DNA of 64,000 nt from Streptomyces roseolilacinus (lineage in GTDB: Bacteria; Actinomycetota; Actinomycetes; Streptomycetales; Streptomycetaceae). The number at the start of each line of letters is the position of its first letter. Within the stretch, counting starts at the first letter, position 1. The translations under genes and the position numbers were made by a program. Shown piece by piece: positions 28,091 to 39,191 of the stretch. Below the pieces are notes generated by a model, which saw only the letters and a list, made by a program, of their open reading frames with translations, searched no databases and was not told where the DNA came from. The stretch spans positions 186,001-250,000 of the forward strand of contig NZ_BMSV01000005.1 in the NCBI RefSeq assembly GCF_014649335.1, read 5' to 3'.

Positions 28091-28130
28091 ATTAGGTATC
28101 AGATTTCCCATATGTCTCATATGTCATCAA
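28091..28130. promoter_or_regulatory. AT-rich divergent promoter with paired CATATG boxes
   Basis: The 257 bp between the FAAL start and the bCerS-like start hold an AT-rich island unlike the rest of the window. It contains CATATG at 28109-28114 and again at 28118-28123, giving CATATGTCTCATATG, with TAGGTAT at 28093-28099 as a possible -10. The two palindromic boxes, 9 bp apart, look like a dimeric repressor site controlling both arms of the lipid locus. No regulator gene is adjacent, so the binder is unknown. Confidence 0.5.
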
Positions 28131-28250
28131 GGACGTGACGGTGAGTCTCCACCGCTTCCGAAGGCCCGTACGGCCCTCCCGCGACCCCGGCGGCGACGCG
28201 CCCGGCCGCGCGGCACCGGCGGGCGAGCCGTCCCCGCCCGGCGGGCGCCG

Positions 28251-29405
28251 GTGAGCGGCGTCCCCGCCCGGGGGGAGAGCGGCGTCACCGTGCACCGGGT
28301 GCGCACCCGTTCCGAGCGGCGGCGGTTCCTGGAGCTCCCCTACCGGCTCCACCGCCACGAGCCCCACTGGGTCCCCCCGTTGCGCGGTGAGCAGCGGTGG
28401 CTCGTACGGCGGGAGGCGAACCCGTTCTTCGACCACGGGGAGGTCCGGCTCCTCGTCGCCCGCCGCGGCCGACGCGTCGTCGGGCGTGTCGCGGCGGTCG
28501 ACGACCCCCGCCGCCGGGACGCCGCCGGGGCGAAGGAGGGCTCCTTCGGCCTGTTCGCCTGCGCGCCCGACGTCGAAGCGGCCCGGGCCCTGTTCGACGC
28601 CGCGGGCGGCTGGCTGCGCGCCCGCGGCGCCGAGTCGGTCACGGGACCCGCCGACTTCACGACCAACGACCCGTGCGGGCTCCTCGTGGACGGTTTCGAC
28701 CGCCCGCCCGCCGTGGGCATGCCCTACCACCCGCCGTACTACGCCGAGCTGTTCGCGGCGTGCGGCCTGGCCAAGGCGAAGGACCTGCTGGCCTGGGAGA
28801 CCGCCACCACGCTGCACGAGCAGGAGCGGATCCGCCGCGTCGCGGAGTTCGCCGGACGGCGGGGCGACGTCACCGTACGCCCGCTGGACCTGCGCGACTT
28901 CCCGGCGGAGTGCGACAGGATCCGGTCCCTGTACAACTCCGCCTGGGAACGGAACTGGGGCTTCGTCCCCCTCACCGACCGCGAGTTCGACGCCCAGGCG
29001 CGCAGGCTGCGCCCCCTCCTCGTCCCCGACCTCGCCCTCGTCGCCGAGGTGGGGGGCGAGCCGGCCGCCTTCAGCCTCGCCCTGCCGGACGTCGCCCCCG
29101 CGCTGGCGGCCGCCCGCGGCCGCATGCACACCTGCGGCGTCCCGACGGGCCTGTTCCGCTTCCTGCGGGCCCGCAGGCGCCTCGACGCCATCAGGGTCAT
29201 GGCGCAGGGCGTGCGCGCCGAGCACCGGTTCCTGGGACTCGGCCTCCTGCTCAGCGTGCGGACCTCCCAGGCGGCGGCGCGGCTCGGGTACCGCACGGCG
29301 GAGATCTCCTGGGTCCTGGAGGACAACGAGGCCGCCACCCTCACACTGCGGCGCCTGGGCGCCCGGCCCCACAAGCGCTACCGCCTCTACCGGTACGCCC
29401 TGTGA
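28251..29405 (+). CDS. bcerS: GNAT-fold N-acyltransferase, bacterial ceramide synthase-like
   Basis: A 384-residue protein with two GNAT-like halves. It starts RRFLELPYRLHRHEPHWVPPL and has TTNDPCGLLVDGFDRPP followed by GMPYHPPYYAELFAACGLAKAKDLLAW. The C-terminal GNAT core includes VRAEHRFLGLGLLLS and the ending EDNEAATLTLRRLGARPHKRYRLY. From memory this pattern matches the family of Caulobacter bCerS, which N-acylates the long-chain base. The GTG at 28251 lacks a clear ribosome binding site; GTG 28290 is a possible alternative start. The stop overlaps the CerR-like gene (GTGA), and the FAAL-ACP-SPT operon is divergent from it. This context is the main support for ceramide synthesis. Confidence 0.75.
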   Translation: MSGVPARGESGVTVHRVRTRSERRRFLELPYRLHRHEPHWVPPLRGEQRWLVRREANPFFDHGEVRLLVARRGRRVVGRVAAVDDPRRRDAAGAKEGSFGLFACAPDVEAARALFDAAGGWLRARGAESVTGPADFTTNDPCGLLVDGFDRPPAVGMPYHPPYYAELFAACGLAKAKDLLAWETATTLHEQERIRRVAEFAGRRGDVTVRPLDLRDFPAECDRIRSLYNSAWERNWGFVPLTDREFDAQARRLRPLLVPDLALVAEVGGEPAAFSLALPDVAPALAAARGRMHTCGVPTGLFRFLRARRRLDAIRVMAQGVRAEHRFLGLGLLLSVRTSQAAARLGYRTAEISWVLEDNEAATLTLRRLGARPHKRYRLYRYAL

Positions 29406-30451
29406 ACACCCGTCGGGAACCCGGACCGCCCGGGCCGCCGGACCGCCCGCCCGGTCCCGCGTCCCGCATCCTGCTGACGGGCGCCACCGGCTTCGTGGGG
29501 CGGCGCCTCGTCCGCCACCTGCGCGCGGCCGGGCACCAGGTGACCGCCCTGGTGCGCGGCACCTCGCGCACCCGCGCGCTCACCGCGGCCAGGGTGGCCG
29601 TCGCCGTGGGGGACCTCGGCACCGGTGCGGGGCTGCGCGCGGCCGCGGAGGGGGCCGACTGCGTGATCCACCTGGCCGGGACCGTCTCCTCCCGGACCGC
29701 GCGCGGCTACTGGCGGACCAACGCCGACGGCACCCGGCGGCTCGCCGGCACCCTCGCGTCCCTGCCCGACCCGCCGCGCCTGGTGCTGTGCTCCTCCCTG
29801 GCGGCCGGGGGCCCCTCGCCCGACGGCCGGCCCCGCACCGAGGACCAGCCCGCCGCGCCCGTCTCCCACTACGGCCGCAGCAAACTCGCCGGGGAGCAGG
29901 CCGTGCGCGAGGTGTCGGACGCGCTGCGCGCCGTCGTCCTGCGCCCGCCCATCGTCTACGGCCCGGGGGACCCCGCCTTCCTGCCCGCCGTGCTGGCGAT
30001 GGTCCGGGCCGGCGTCGCCGTCCAGGCCGGGCGCGCGCCGGGACGGTACTCGCTGCTGCACGTCGACGACCTGTGCGCCGCGCTCACCGCGGCCTGCGCG
30101 CACGGGCGACCGCTCCGGCCGGCCGACCCCGTCTCGGGCGTCCACTACCTCTCGGACGGGGCGGAGCACACCTGGGACGCCATCTGCCGGACGGTGGCGG
30201 CCGCCCTGGGGCGCGGACGCCCGCCCGTGGTGACCGTCCCCCTCGCCGCCGCGCGCGCGGCCGCCGCCCTCGCGGAGGCCGTGACGCTGCCGTCGGGCCG
30301 CCTGCCGGCCCTGACCAGGGACAAGGTGCGGGAGATGCGGCACCCCGTGTGGACGTGCTCGGGCGAGTACGGCAGGCAGGCCCTGGAACTTCCCCCGCCC
30401 CTCCCGTTCGACGTGGGCGTCGCCCGGTACCTGGCGCGCCCCACCCGGTGA
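29402..30451 (+). CDS. cerR: NAD(P)-dependent epimerase/dehydratase-family reductase, CerR-like
   Basis: A 349-residue extended short-chain dehydrogenase. The Rossmann motif is TGATGFVGRRLV near residue 23. The active-site YxxxK is in SHYGRSKLAGEQ, and LRPPIVYGPGD and a C-terminal substrate domain follow. It is coupled to the N-acyltransferase gene by a GTGA overlap. In the Caulobacter ceramide pathway CerR, of this same superfamily, reduces the 3-keto group of the acylated long-chain base. The superfamily is broad, so the role depends on neighbours: FAAL, ACP, Spt-like and bCerS-like genes are all present. Confidence 0.78.
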   Translation: MNTRREPGPPGPPDRPPGPASRILLTGATGFVGRRLVRHLRAAGHQVTALVRGTSRTRALTAARVAVAVGDLGTGAGLRAAAEGADCVIHLAGTVSSRTARGYWRTNADGTRRLAGTLASLPDPPRLVLCSSLAAGGPSPDGRPRTEDQPAAPVSHYGRSKLAGEQAVREVSDALRAVVLRPPIVYGPGDPAFLPAVLAMVRAGVAVQAGRAPGRYSLLHVDDLCAALTAACAHGRPLRPADPVSGVHYLSDGAEHTWDAICRTVAAALGRGRPPVVTVPLAAARAAAALAEAVTLPSGRLPALTRDKVREMRHPVWTCSGEYGRQALELPPPLPFDVGVARYLARPTR

Positions 30452-30712
30452 CGGCCGCACCGCCGCCGCACCACCACCGCCGTGCCGCCGCCGCACCACC
30501 GCCGTGCCGGCGAGTGCCCGCGCGGCCCGAGCCGCCCCGAGCCGTCTTGAGCCGCCCCTGAGCGTCCCGGGCCGGTCCGGGCTGCCCTGAGCCGGTTCCG
30601 AATCGCCCCGGACCGGCCGCCGGCGGGCCGCCGGTCGCCCGGCCCCCCTCCCGGCGCCGGTGCCCGCGCGGAGCGGGCCGGTGCCTCCGGAGCGGGTACC
30701 TGCACCCTCGGA
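30452..30712. other. Gene-free spacer with GCC-rich simple repeats
   Basis: About 260 bp between the CerR-like gene and the CstR-type operators. It contains GCCGCCGCACCACC-type and GAGCCG-type short repeats and no supported ORF. A transcription end for the CerR-like gene is expected here, but no single strong hairpin stands out. Confidence 0.5.
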
Positions 30713-30765
30713 ATACCCCCCCGGGTATTGCTGTTAGGGTGGGGGACAGATACCCCCCGGGGTAC
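30713..30765 (+). promoter_or_regulatory. Two CstR-type operators flanking a promoter
   Basis: ATACCCCCCCGGGTAT (30713-30728) and ATACCCCCCGGGGTAC (30750-30765) are C-tract/G-tract palindromes of the CsoR/CstR class. A TAGGGT -10-like hexamer (30735-30740) lies between them. The persulfide dioxygenase start follows at 30789 with GAAAGGAG. Repressor bound to both sites would cover the promoter. Confidence 0.8.
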
Positions 30766-30788
30766 ACCGCCCGAAAGGAGTCACCGCC

Positions 30789-32165
30789 GTGTTCTTCGTC
30801 GACACCCTGGAATCCGAAGGCCTGGGAAACCGCAGCCACCTGGCCGGCGGACCCGGCGCCGCGGTCGTCGTCGACCCTCCGCGCGACATCGACCGGGTCA
30901 TCGCCGCGGCGGCCGGGCGCGGGGTGCGCATCGCCTTCGTGGCCGAGACCCACGTGCACAACGACTACGTCTCCGGCGGTCTGGAGCTGGCGCGCGTCAC
31001 CGGCGCCCGGTACCTGGTGCCGGCCGGGGCACACGTGTCGTTCGCCCGCACCCCCGTCGCCGACGGCGACACCGTGGTGGTCGACGGGGGCCTGGTGCTG
31101 CGCGCGATCGCCACCCCCGGGCACACCCCGCACCACACCTCCTACGTCCTGGAGGAGGACGGCCGGGGCGTCGCGGTGTTCACCGGCGGGTCGCTGCTGA
31201 TCGGCACCACGGGCCGGCCGGACCTGGTCGAGCCGCGGCTGACCGAGCGGCTGGCCCGGGCCCAGCACGCCTCCGCGCACCGCCTCGCCGACGAGCTCGA
31301 CGACGAGGTGCCGGTGCTGCCCACCCACGGCTTCGGCAGCTTCTGCTCCTCGGCGCAGGCGGAGGGGGACGCGACCACGATCGGCCGGGAGCGGAAGACC
31401 AACGACGCGCTGACCCTGGACGTGGACACCTTCGTCGCGCGGACGCTCGCGGACCTGGACGACGTGCCCGCGTACTACGCCCACATGGGCCCGGTCAACG
31501 CCGCGGGCCCCGCACCGGTCGACCTCACCCCGCCGAAGCGCGCGGACGCCGGGGAGATCGCCTCCCGGCTGGCCGCGGGGGAGTGGGTGGTGGACCTGCG
31601 CAGCCGTACCGCCTTCGCCGAGGGCCACGTCGCCGGATCGTTCAACTTCGAGGGCGGGGGCAGGCTCGCCACCCACCTGGCCTGGCTGATCCCGTGGGGC
31701 AAGCCCGTCACCCTGCTGGCCGGGACGCCCGAGCAGGTCGCCGACGCGCAGCGGGAGCTGGTCCGGGTCGGCATCGACCGCCCGGCCGCCGCCGCCACCG
31801 GCGACCCGGCCGCCTGGGTCCGCGAGGGCGAGCGGCTCGTCTCCTTCCCCCGCGCCCGCTTCGCCGACCTCGCCGACGCCCGCGGACGCGGCGACGACGT
31901 GGTCGTCCTGGACGTGCGGCGCGACTCCGAGCGCGCGGACGGCTTCGTCGACGGCTCGGTCCACATCCCGCTCCACGAACTGCACGGCCGCGTCGGCGAG
32001 GTACCGGACGGGACGGTGTGGGTGCACTGCGCCGGCGGGATGCGCGCGGCGATCGCCGCCTCCCTGCTGGACGCCGCCGGCCGGGACGTGGTCGCCGTCG
32101 ACGACGGCTTCGCCGCCGCCACCGAGGCGGGACTCACCCCCGCCCGGCCCGACGGCGCCGCCTGA
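30789..32165 (+). CDS. Persulfide dioxygenase fused to rhodanese domains (CstB-like)
   Basis: A 458-residue protein. The metallo-beta-lactamase part (about 1-240) has ETHVHNDYVSGG, ATPGHTPHHTSY and PTHGFGSFCS, the metal ligands of ETHE1/persulfide dioxygenases that oxidise glutathione- or thiol-persulfides to sulfite. Two rhodanese-like domains follow. The first (about 245-340) has no cysteine at the expected loop and is probably structural. The second (about 360-450) has WVHCAGGMRAA with the catalytic Cys. It is the first gene of the CstR-regulated operon and acts in the cytoplasm. The downstream TauE/SafE protein would export the sulfite it makes. Confidence 0.92.
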   Translation: MFFVDTLESEGLGNRSHLAGGPGAAVVVDPPRDIDRVIAAAAGRGVRIAFVAETHVHNDYVSGGLELARVTGARYLVPAGAHVSFARTPVADGDTVVVDGGLVLRAIATPGHTPHHTSYVLEEDGRGVAVFTGGSLLIGTTGRPDLVEPRLTERLARAQHASAHRLADELDDEVPVLPTHGFGSFCSSAQAEGDATTIGRERKTNDALTLDVDTFVARTLADLDDVPAYYAHMGPVNAAGPAPVDLTPPKRADAGEIASRLAAGEWVVDLRSRTAFAEGHVAGSFNFEGGGRLATHLAWLIPWGKPVTLLAGTPEQVADAQRELVRVGIDRPAAAATGDPAAWVREGERLVSFPRARFADLADARGRGDDVVVLDVRRDSERADGFVDGSVHIPLHELHGRVGEVPDGTVWVHCAGGMRAAIAASLLDAAGRDVVAVDDGFAAATEAGLTPARPDGAA

Positions 32166-32205
32166 ACACCCCCCTCCGCACCACCCGCACGGAAGTGATC
32201 AGACG

Positions 32206-32439
32206 ATGTTCCCGCCTCCTCGCCGCGGCCCCGGCCGCCCCACCCCCGAACAGGTCCGCCGGCGGCCCGGCGACGGCAGGACCGGGCCACCGGCCGCCCG
32301 GGGCCCGGAAGCCGCCGCCACCGGCGGCACGACCGCCCGGGCGCATGCGGGCCCGCCGGTCACCGGCGGCACGACGGCCCGGGCCCCCGAGGGCCCGCCG
32401 GTCACCGGCGAGGGCGGCAGCGGCGGTGTCGCCGCGTGA
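32206..32439 (+). CDS. Doubtful 77-residue low-complexity ORF
   Basis: An ATG frame rich in Pro, Gly, Ala and Thr with internal repeats (GTTARAHAGPPVTGGTTARA). Its stop overlaps the GTG of the TauE-family gene. It is more likely repetitive spacer or a translational-coupling leader than a folded protein. No family is recognised. Confidence 0.2.
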   Translation: MFPPPRRGPGRPTPEQVRRRPGDGRTGPPAARGPEAAATGGTTARAHAGPPVTGGTTARAPEGPPVTGEGGSGGVAA

Positions 32440-33188
32440 GCGCGCTCATCCCGGCCCTGGCCGCCGGGGCGGTGGTCGGGCTCGCCCTGGGCGCCCTCGG
32501 CGGGGGCGGCGGCGTCCTGGCGGTGCCCGCGCTGGTCTACCTGCTCGGCTTCACCCCGGCCGCCGCCACCACCGCCGCCCTGCTCGTCGTCACCGCGACC
32601 TCGCTCACCGCCCTGTACGCCCACGCCCGCGCCGGCGGCGTGCGCTGGAGGGCCGGGGCGCTCCTCGCCGCGGCCGGGCTCCTGCCCGCCGCCGCTGCCG
32701 GAGCCGCCGCGTCCCGCCTGCCGCAACCCGTGCTGACCGCCGCGTTCGCCGTCGTCGCCGCGTCCGCCGCCGTCGCGATGCTGCGCCCCGCCCCGGCCGC
32801 CACCGGCCCGGCGGCCCCGCAGGCACGGCCCGCCCGGGCCGCCGGCGCCGGCGCGGGACTGGGCGCGCTGACCGGCCTGCTCGGGGTCGGCGGGGGCTTC
32901 CTCGCCGTTCCCGCCCTGGTCACCGTGATGGGTTTCGAGATGCGGGCCGCCGTCGGCACCGGCCTGGTGGTCGTCTCGGCGAACTCGCTCGCCTCGCTGG
33001 CCACCCGCGGCACCACCGCGGCCGGCGTCGACTGGGCGGTCGTCGCCCCCTTCGCCGGGGCCGCGATCCTCGGCGCCTGGGACGGCAGGAGGCTCGCCGC
33101 CAAGGTCACCGGGACCCTCCTGCAACGCGCCTTCGCGGTCGTGCTGCTGGCCGTGGCCGCCCTCATGCTCGTCGACGCCCTCACCTGA
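32436..33188 (+). CDS. TauE/SafE-family sulfite/sulfur-anion exporter
   Basis: A 250-residue membrane protein of eight or so hydrophobic segments in two similar halves. Each half opens with a Gly-rich motif: GALGGGGGVLAVPALVYLLG near residue 20 and GLLGVGGGFLAVPALVTVMG near 150. This is the TauE/SafE signature. It lies between the persulfide dioxygenase and the convergent CstR gene, inside a region bounded by CstR-type operators. Removal of sulfite from persulfide oxidation is the likely task. Confidence 0.9.
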   Translation: MSALIPALAAGAVVGLALGALGGGGGVLAVPALVYLLGFTPAAATTAALLVVTATSLTALYAHARAGGVRWRAGALLAAAGLLPAAAAGAAASRLPQPVLTAAFAVVAASAAVAMLRPAPAATGPAAPQARPARAAGAGAGLGALTGLLGVGGGFLAVPALVTVMGFEMRAAVGTGLVVVSANSLASLATRGTTAAGVDWAVVAPFAGAAILGAWDGRRLAAKVTGTLLQRAFAVVLLAVAALMLVDALT

Positions 33189-33218
33189 ACCGCGCGGCCC
33201 GTACCGGAGAGCCCCGGC

Positions 33219-35323
<2,105 letters not shown>

Positions 35324-35498
35324 CCGGCCCCGTCCGCCCGACCCGGCGGCGCGGTGGGCCGCCCGGACGCCTCCCCTGTGGGCCGTACCGGTGAGCCGCC
35401 CCGCGACGGGGCGCCGTACGGGGCAGGGATGAGCGCATCCGTGCCGGAGCCCCGGACGGAAGCACGGGTGACAGGGAACAGGAACGAAGGGGGCGCGC

Positions 35499-36650
35499 AT
35501 GCCCGGTACGCGGACGCACACGGCCTGCGGCGACGGCCTGACCGGGCGGGACGACGCGCCGCGCACGGTGCGCGAGGCCGTCGTGGCCGTCGAGGAGGTG
35601 CTCACCGAACACCTCGCCGTCCGGCTGCGCGAGGCGCGGGAGGTGGACCGGGTGTACGCCCGGGACGTCGCCGGACGCGTCGCCGCGTTCACCCGGCGCC
35701 GCGGGAAACGCCTGCGCGCGGCCTTCGTGTGGTGCGGCTGGCGCGCGGCCGGCGGGACCGGCGACCCGCGGACCGCGCTGCGGGTCGGCGCGGCCCTCGA
35801 ACTCGTCCAGGCGTGCGCCCTCATACACGACGACGTCATGGACGAGTCGCCGATGCGCCGCGGGGCGCCGTCCGTGCAGGCCGACTTCGCCCGCATGCAC
35901 GTCACGGACCGCATGCGGGGAACCCCGGAGCACTTCTCGACCGCCGCCGCCGTCCTCGCCGGCGACCTGGCCCTGGCGTGGGCGGACGACCTGCTCGCCG
36001 AGACGGCGTTCGGCACGCCCCACGCGGCACCGCTGCTGGCCGAGTGGCGGGCCATGCGCGGCGAGATGGTCGCGGGACAGTACCGCGACGTCCACGCCCA
36101 GGCGACGGGCGCGTCCGGCATGGACGAGGCCGTCACCATCGCCGCGCTCAAGAGCGCGCTCTACACCGTCGAACGGCCCCTCGCCCTGGGGGCGGTCCTG
36201 GCCGGCGCCGACGTGGCCGTCCTGGACGCGCTGCACTCCGCCGGGCGCTGCGCGGGGCTGGCCTTCCAGCTCCGCGACGACCTGCTCGGCGCCTTCGGGG
36301 AGCCCGCGGTGACGGGCAAGCCGGCCGGCGAGGACCTGCGCGGACGCAGGCTCACCTACCTCTTCGCCGTCGCCTCCTCACTCGCGGAGGCGTCCGGCGA
36401 CGAGGAGGCGGTCGAGGCCCTGCGGCCCGAGGGGCCGACCGTCACGGACGAGGCGGTCGCCCGGATGCGCGCCGCGATGGAACGGACGGGGGCGCGCGCC
36501 GTCGTCGAGGCGAAGATCGGGGAACTGGCGGCCATGAGCGTGCACCACTTCGCGGCGACCGGCGCGGACCGCGCCCTGCGGGAGGAGTTCGCCGCCTCGG
36601 TGGAGATCGCGGCCGGCACCGCGCCGGGCCGTACCGGGGAGGACGCGTGA
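35499..36650 (+). CDS. crtE: Geranylgeranyl diphosphate synthase (carotenoid)
   Basis: A 383-residue polyprenyl synthase making the C20 precursor for phytoene. The first Asp-rich motif is IHDDVMDES (DDxxD). The second is QLRDDLLGAFG, where the last Asp is Gly. GKRLRAAFVW and GQYRDV regions match the family. GAAGGGGG lies ahead of the ATG. It is the first gene of the crtE-crtI-crtB-Rieske operon, and its stop overlaps crtI (GTGA). Confidence 0.92.
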   Translation: MPGTRTHTACGDGLTGRDDAPRTVREAVVAVEEVLTEHLAVRLREAREVDRVYARDVAGRVAAFTRRRGKRLRAAFVWCGWRAAGGTGDPRTALRVGAALELVQACALIHDDVMDESPMRRGAPSVQADFARMHVTDRMRGTPEHFSTAAAVLAGDLALAWADDLLAETAFGTPHAAPLLAEWRAMRGEMVAGQYRDVHAQATGASGMDEAVTIAALKSALYTVERPLALGAVLAGADVAVLDALHSAGRCAGLAFQLRDDLLGAFGEPAVTGKPAGEDLRGRRLTYLFAVASSLAEASGDEEAVEALRPEGPTVTDEAVARMRAAMERTGARAVVEAKIGELAAMSVHHFAATGADRALREEFAASVEIAAGTAPGRTGEDA

Positions 36651-38197
36651 GGACCGTGTCCGGACCGACCGACCACGTCGTCGTGGTCGGCGCGGGACTC
36701 TCCGGCCTCGCCGCCGCCCTCCACCTGCTCGGCGCCGGCCGGCGGGTGACCGTCGTCGAGCGGGAGGCCGGACCGGGCGGCCGGGCGGGCCGGGTGGAGT
36801 TCGGCGGCTACCGCGTCGACACCGGCCCCACCGTGCTCACCATGCCGGAACTGGCCGACGAGGCGTTCGCCGCCGTCGGCGACAGCCTGTACCGGCGGCT
36901 GGAACTGGTGGCGCTGCACCCGGCGTACCGGGCGCGCTTCGCGGACGGCTCGTCCCTCGACGTCCACACCGACGCCGACGCCATGGAGGAGGAGGTGCGG
37001 CGGTTCGCCGGGCCCGCCGAGGCCGAGGGCTACCGCAGGCTCCGGACCTGGCTGGAACGCCTGTACCGGGTGCAGATGGGCCGGTTCATCGACGCCAACT
37101 TCGACTCCCCGTTCCAGCTGCTCCACCCCGACCTCGCACGGCTCGCGGCGCTGGGCGGCTTCGGACGGCTCGCCCCGCGCATCGGCGCCTTCCTGTCCGA
37201 CCCCCGCCTCCGGCGCGTCTTCTCCTTCCAGTCCCTGTACGCGGGGGTGGCCCCCGCCCGGGCCCTCGCCGCGTACGCCGTCATCGCCTACATGGACACC
37301 GTGGCGGGCGTGTACTTCCCGCGCGGCGGCATGCACGCCCTCCCGCGGGCCATGGCGGACGCGGCGGGCGAGGCGGGGGCGCGGCTGCGCTGGTCGGCGG
37401 AGGTGACGCGGCTGGAGCGCGGAGCGGGCCGGGTCCGCGCGGTCCACCTCTCGACGGGCGAGCGGATCGCCTGCGACGCGGTCGTGCTCACCCCGGACCT
37501 GCCCGTCGCCCACCGCCTACTGGGGCGGGCACCCCGGCGGCCGGTACGGCTGCGGCACTCCCCGTCCGCCGTCGTCCTCCACGCCGGCACCCACCGCACG
37601 TGGCCGGAGCTCGCCCACCACACGCTCTCCTTCGGCACCGCCTGGGAGGAGACCTTCGACGAACTGACGCGCCGGGGCAGCCTGATGAGCGACCCGTCGC
37701 TGCTGATCACCCGGCCCACGACGCACGACCCGTCCCTCGCCCCCGAAGGACGTCACCTCCACTACGTCCTGGCCCCCTGCCCGAACACCACGACCGGCCC
37801 GGCGTCCGCGTCGTGGCGCGAGCTGGGACCCCGCTACCGGGACGGGCTGGTGGCCGAGCTCGAACGCCGGGGCCTCGACGGGTTCGCCGCCTCCGTCGAC
37901 CGGGAGCTGCTCGTCACCCCGATGGACTGGGCGGCGCAGGGCCATGCGGCGGGCACCCCGTTCTCCGTGTCCCACACCTTCGCGCAGACGGGCCCGTTCC
38001 GGCCGCGCAACCTCGTGCGCGGCTGGGACAACGTCGTCCTCGCCGGATGCGGGACCACCCCCGGCGTGGGCGTCCCCACCGTCCTCGTCAGCGGCAAGCT
38101 CGCCGCCGCCCGGATCACCGGCGCCCCCGCCGCGTCCGGCCCGTCCGCCCGCACCGCCGTGCCCTCCCGGAAAGGCAACGCCGATGACCCGTCGTGA
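36647..38197 (+). CDS. crtI: Phytoene desaturase
   Basis: A 516-residue FAD enzyme converting phytoene to lycopene. Features: dinucleotide-binding [21 protein letters not shown] near residue 13, [20 protein letters not shown], and the C-terminal CrtI signature [22 protein letters not shown]. The GTG is coupled to crtE by a GTGA overlap, and the 3' end overlaps crtB by 14 bp. Confidence 0.94.
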   Translation: MRTVSGPTDHVVVVGAGLSGLAAALHLLGAGRRVTVVEREAGPGGRAGRVEFGGYRVDTGPTVLTMPELADEAFAAVGDSLYRRLELVALHPAYRARFADGSSLDVHTDADAMEEEVRRFAGPAEAEGYRRLRTWLERLYRVQMGRFIDANFDSPFQLLHPDLARLAALGGFGRLAPRIGAFLSDPRLRRVFSFQSLYAGVAPARALAAYAVIAYMDTVAGVYFPRGGMHALPRAMADAAGEAGARLRWSAEVTRLERGAGRVRAVHLSTGERIACDAVVLTPDLPVAHRLLGRAPRRPVRLRHSPSAVVLHAGTHRTWPELAHHTLSFGTAWEETFDELTRRGSLMSDPSLLITRPTTHDPSLAPEGRHLHYVLAPCPNTTTGPASASWRELGPRYRDGLVAELERRGLDGFAASVDRELLVTPMDWAAQGHAAGTPFSVSHTFAQTGPFRPRNLVRGWDNVVLAGCGTTPGVGVPTVLVSGKLAAARITGAPAASGPSARTAVPSRKGNADDPS

Positions 38198-39191
38198 ACT
38201 GGACGCGGCGGGGATCACCGACCCCCGCCTGCGCGCCGCGTACACGCGGTGCCGGCAGCTCAACGCCCGGCACGGCAGGACGTACTTCCTCGCCACCCGG
38301 CTGCTGCCCGTCGAGCGCCGCCCCGCCGTGCACGCGCTCTACGGCTTCGCCCGCTGGGCGGACGACATCGTCGACGACCTGACCCGCAGGCTGACCCCCG
38401 TGGAACGGGACCGGCGGCTGCGGGCCCTGGAGGGCGACCTGGCGAACGGGCTGCGCGGCGCCGGGGGCGGCGAGCCCGTGGTGCGGGCGGTGGCGGACAC
38501 CGCCGACCGGTACGCGATCGACCACCGGCTGTTCGCCGACTTCCTGGCCTCCATGCGCAGCGACCTGAGCGTCACGGACTACCCGACGTACGCGGACCTG
38601 CGCGCGTACATGCACGGCTCGGCGGCCGTGATCGGGCTGCAGATGCTGCCGGTGCTCGGCACGGTCGTGCCCCGCGAGGAGGCGGCCCCGCACGCGGCGG
38701 CCCTCGGCGTGGCGTTCCAGCTCACCAACTTCCTCCGGGACGTGGGGGAGGACCTGGACCGCGGCCGGGTCTACCTCCCCGCGGACCTGCTCGCCGCCCA
38801 CGGCGTGGACCGCGCCCTGCTGGAGTGGAGCCGCCGCACCGGCCGCCGCGACCGGCGGATCCGCGCCGCGCTGGTCGCCGCGGAACACCTCACGCGGGGC
38901 GTGTACCGGGAGGCGGAGCCGGGCATCGCCCTGCTCGACCCCCGCGTGCGGCCCTGCATCCGCGCGGCCCGCGTCCTGTACGGCGGCATCCTCGACGCGA
39001 TCGCCGCCGACGACTACGCCGTGCTGCACCGCCGTTCGGTGGTGCCGCGCCGGCACCGGGCCGCCACCGCCGCGGTGGGGCTCGTGCACGTCCTGGGCGC
39101 CCGGGTACGCGCCCGGACGGCGCCGCCGCCCCCGGTGGCGCCCGCGCCGGTGAGCGGAGGACCGACGGAACGGGAGCGGTGCGTCCGATGA
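38184..39191 (+). CDS. crtB: Phytoene synthase
   Basis: A 335-residue squalene/phytoene synthase joining two GGPP molecules. Asp-rich motif 1 is [10 protein letters not shown] and motif 2 is [20 protein letters not shown]. The ATG is inside the end of crtI with AAAGG upstream. The stop overlaps the Rieske gene (ATGA). A Pro/Arg-rich tail of about 30 residues follows the conserved core. Confidence 0.94.
   Translation: MTRRELDAAGITDPRLRAAYTRCRQLNARHGRTYFLATRLLPVERRPAVHALYGFARWADDIVDDLTRRLTPVERDRRLRALEGDLANGLRGAGGGEPVVRAVADTADRYAIDHRLFADFLASMRSDLSVTDYPTYADLRAYMHGSAAVIGLQMLPVLGTVVPREEAAPHAAALGVAFQLTNFLRDVGEDLDRGRVYLPADLLAAHGVDRALLEWSRRTGRRDRRIRAALVAAEHLTRGVYREAEPGIALLDPRVRPCIRAARVLYGGILDAIAADDYAVLHRRSVVPRRHRAATAAVGLVHVLGARVRARTAPPPPVAPAPVSGGPTERERCVR

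Noticed and set aside
32206..32439. 77-residue ORF as a firm gene
   Set aside because: Low-complexity repeats and no family; listed only as doubtful because of the GTGA overlap with the TauE-type gene.
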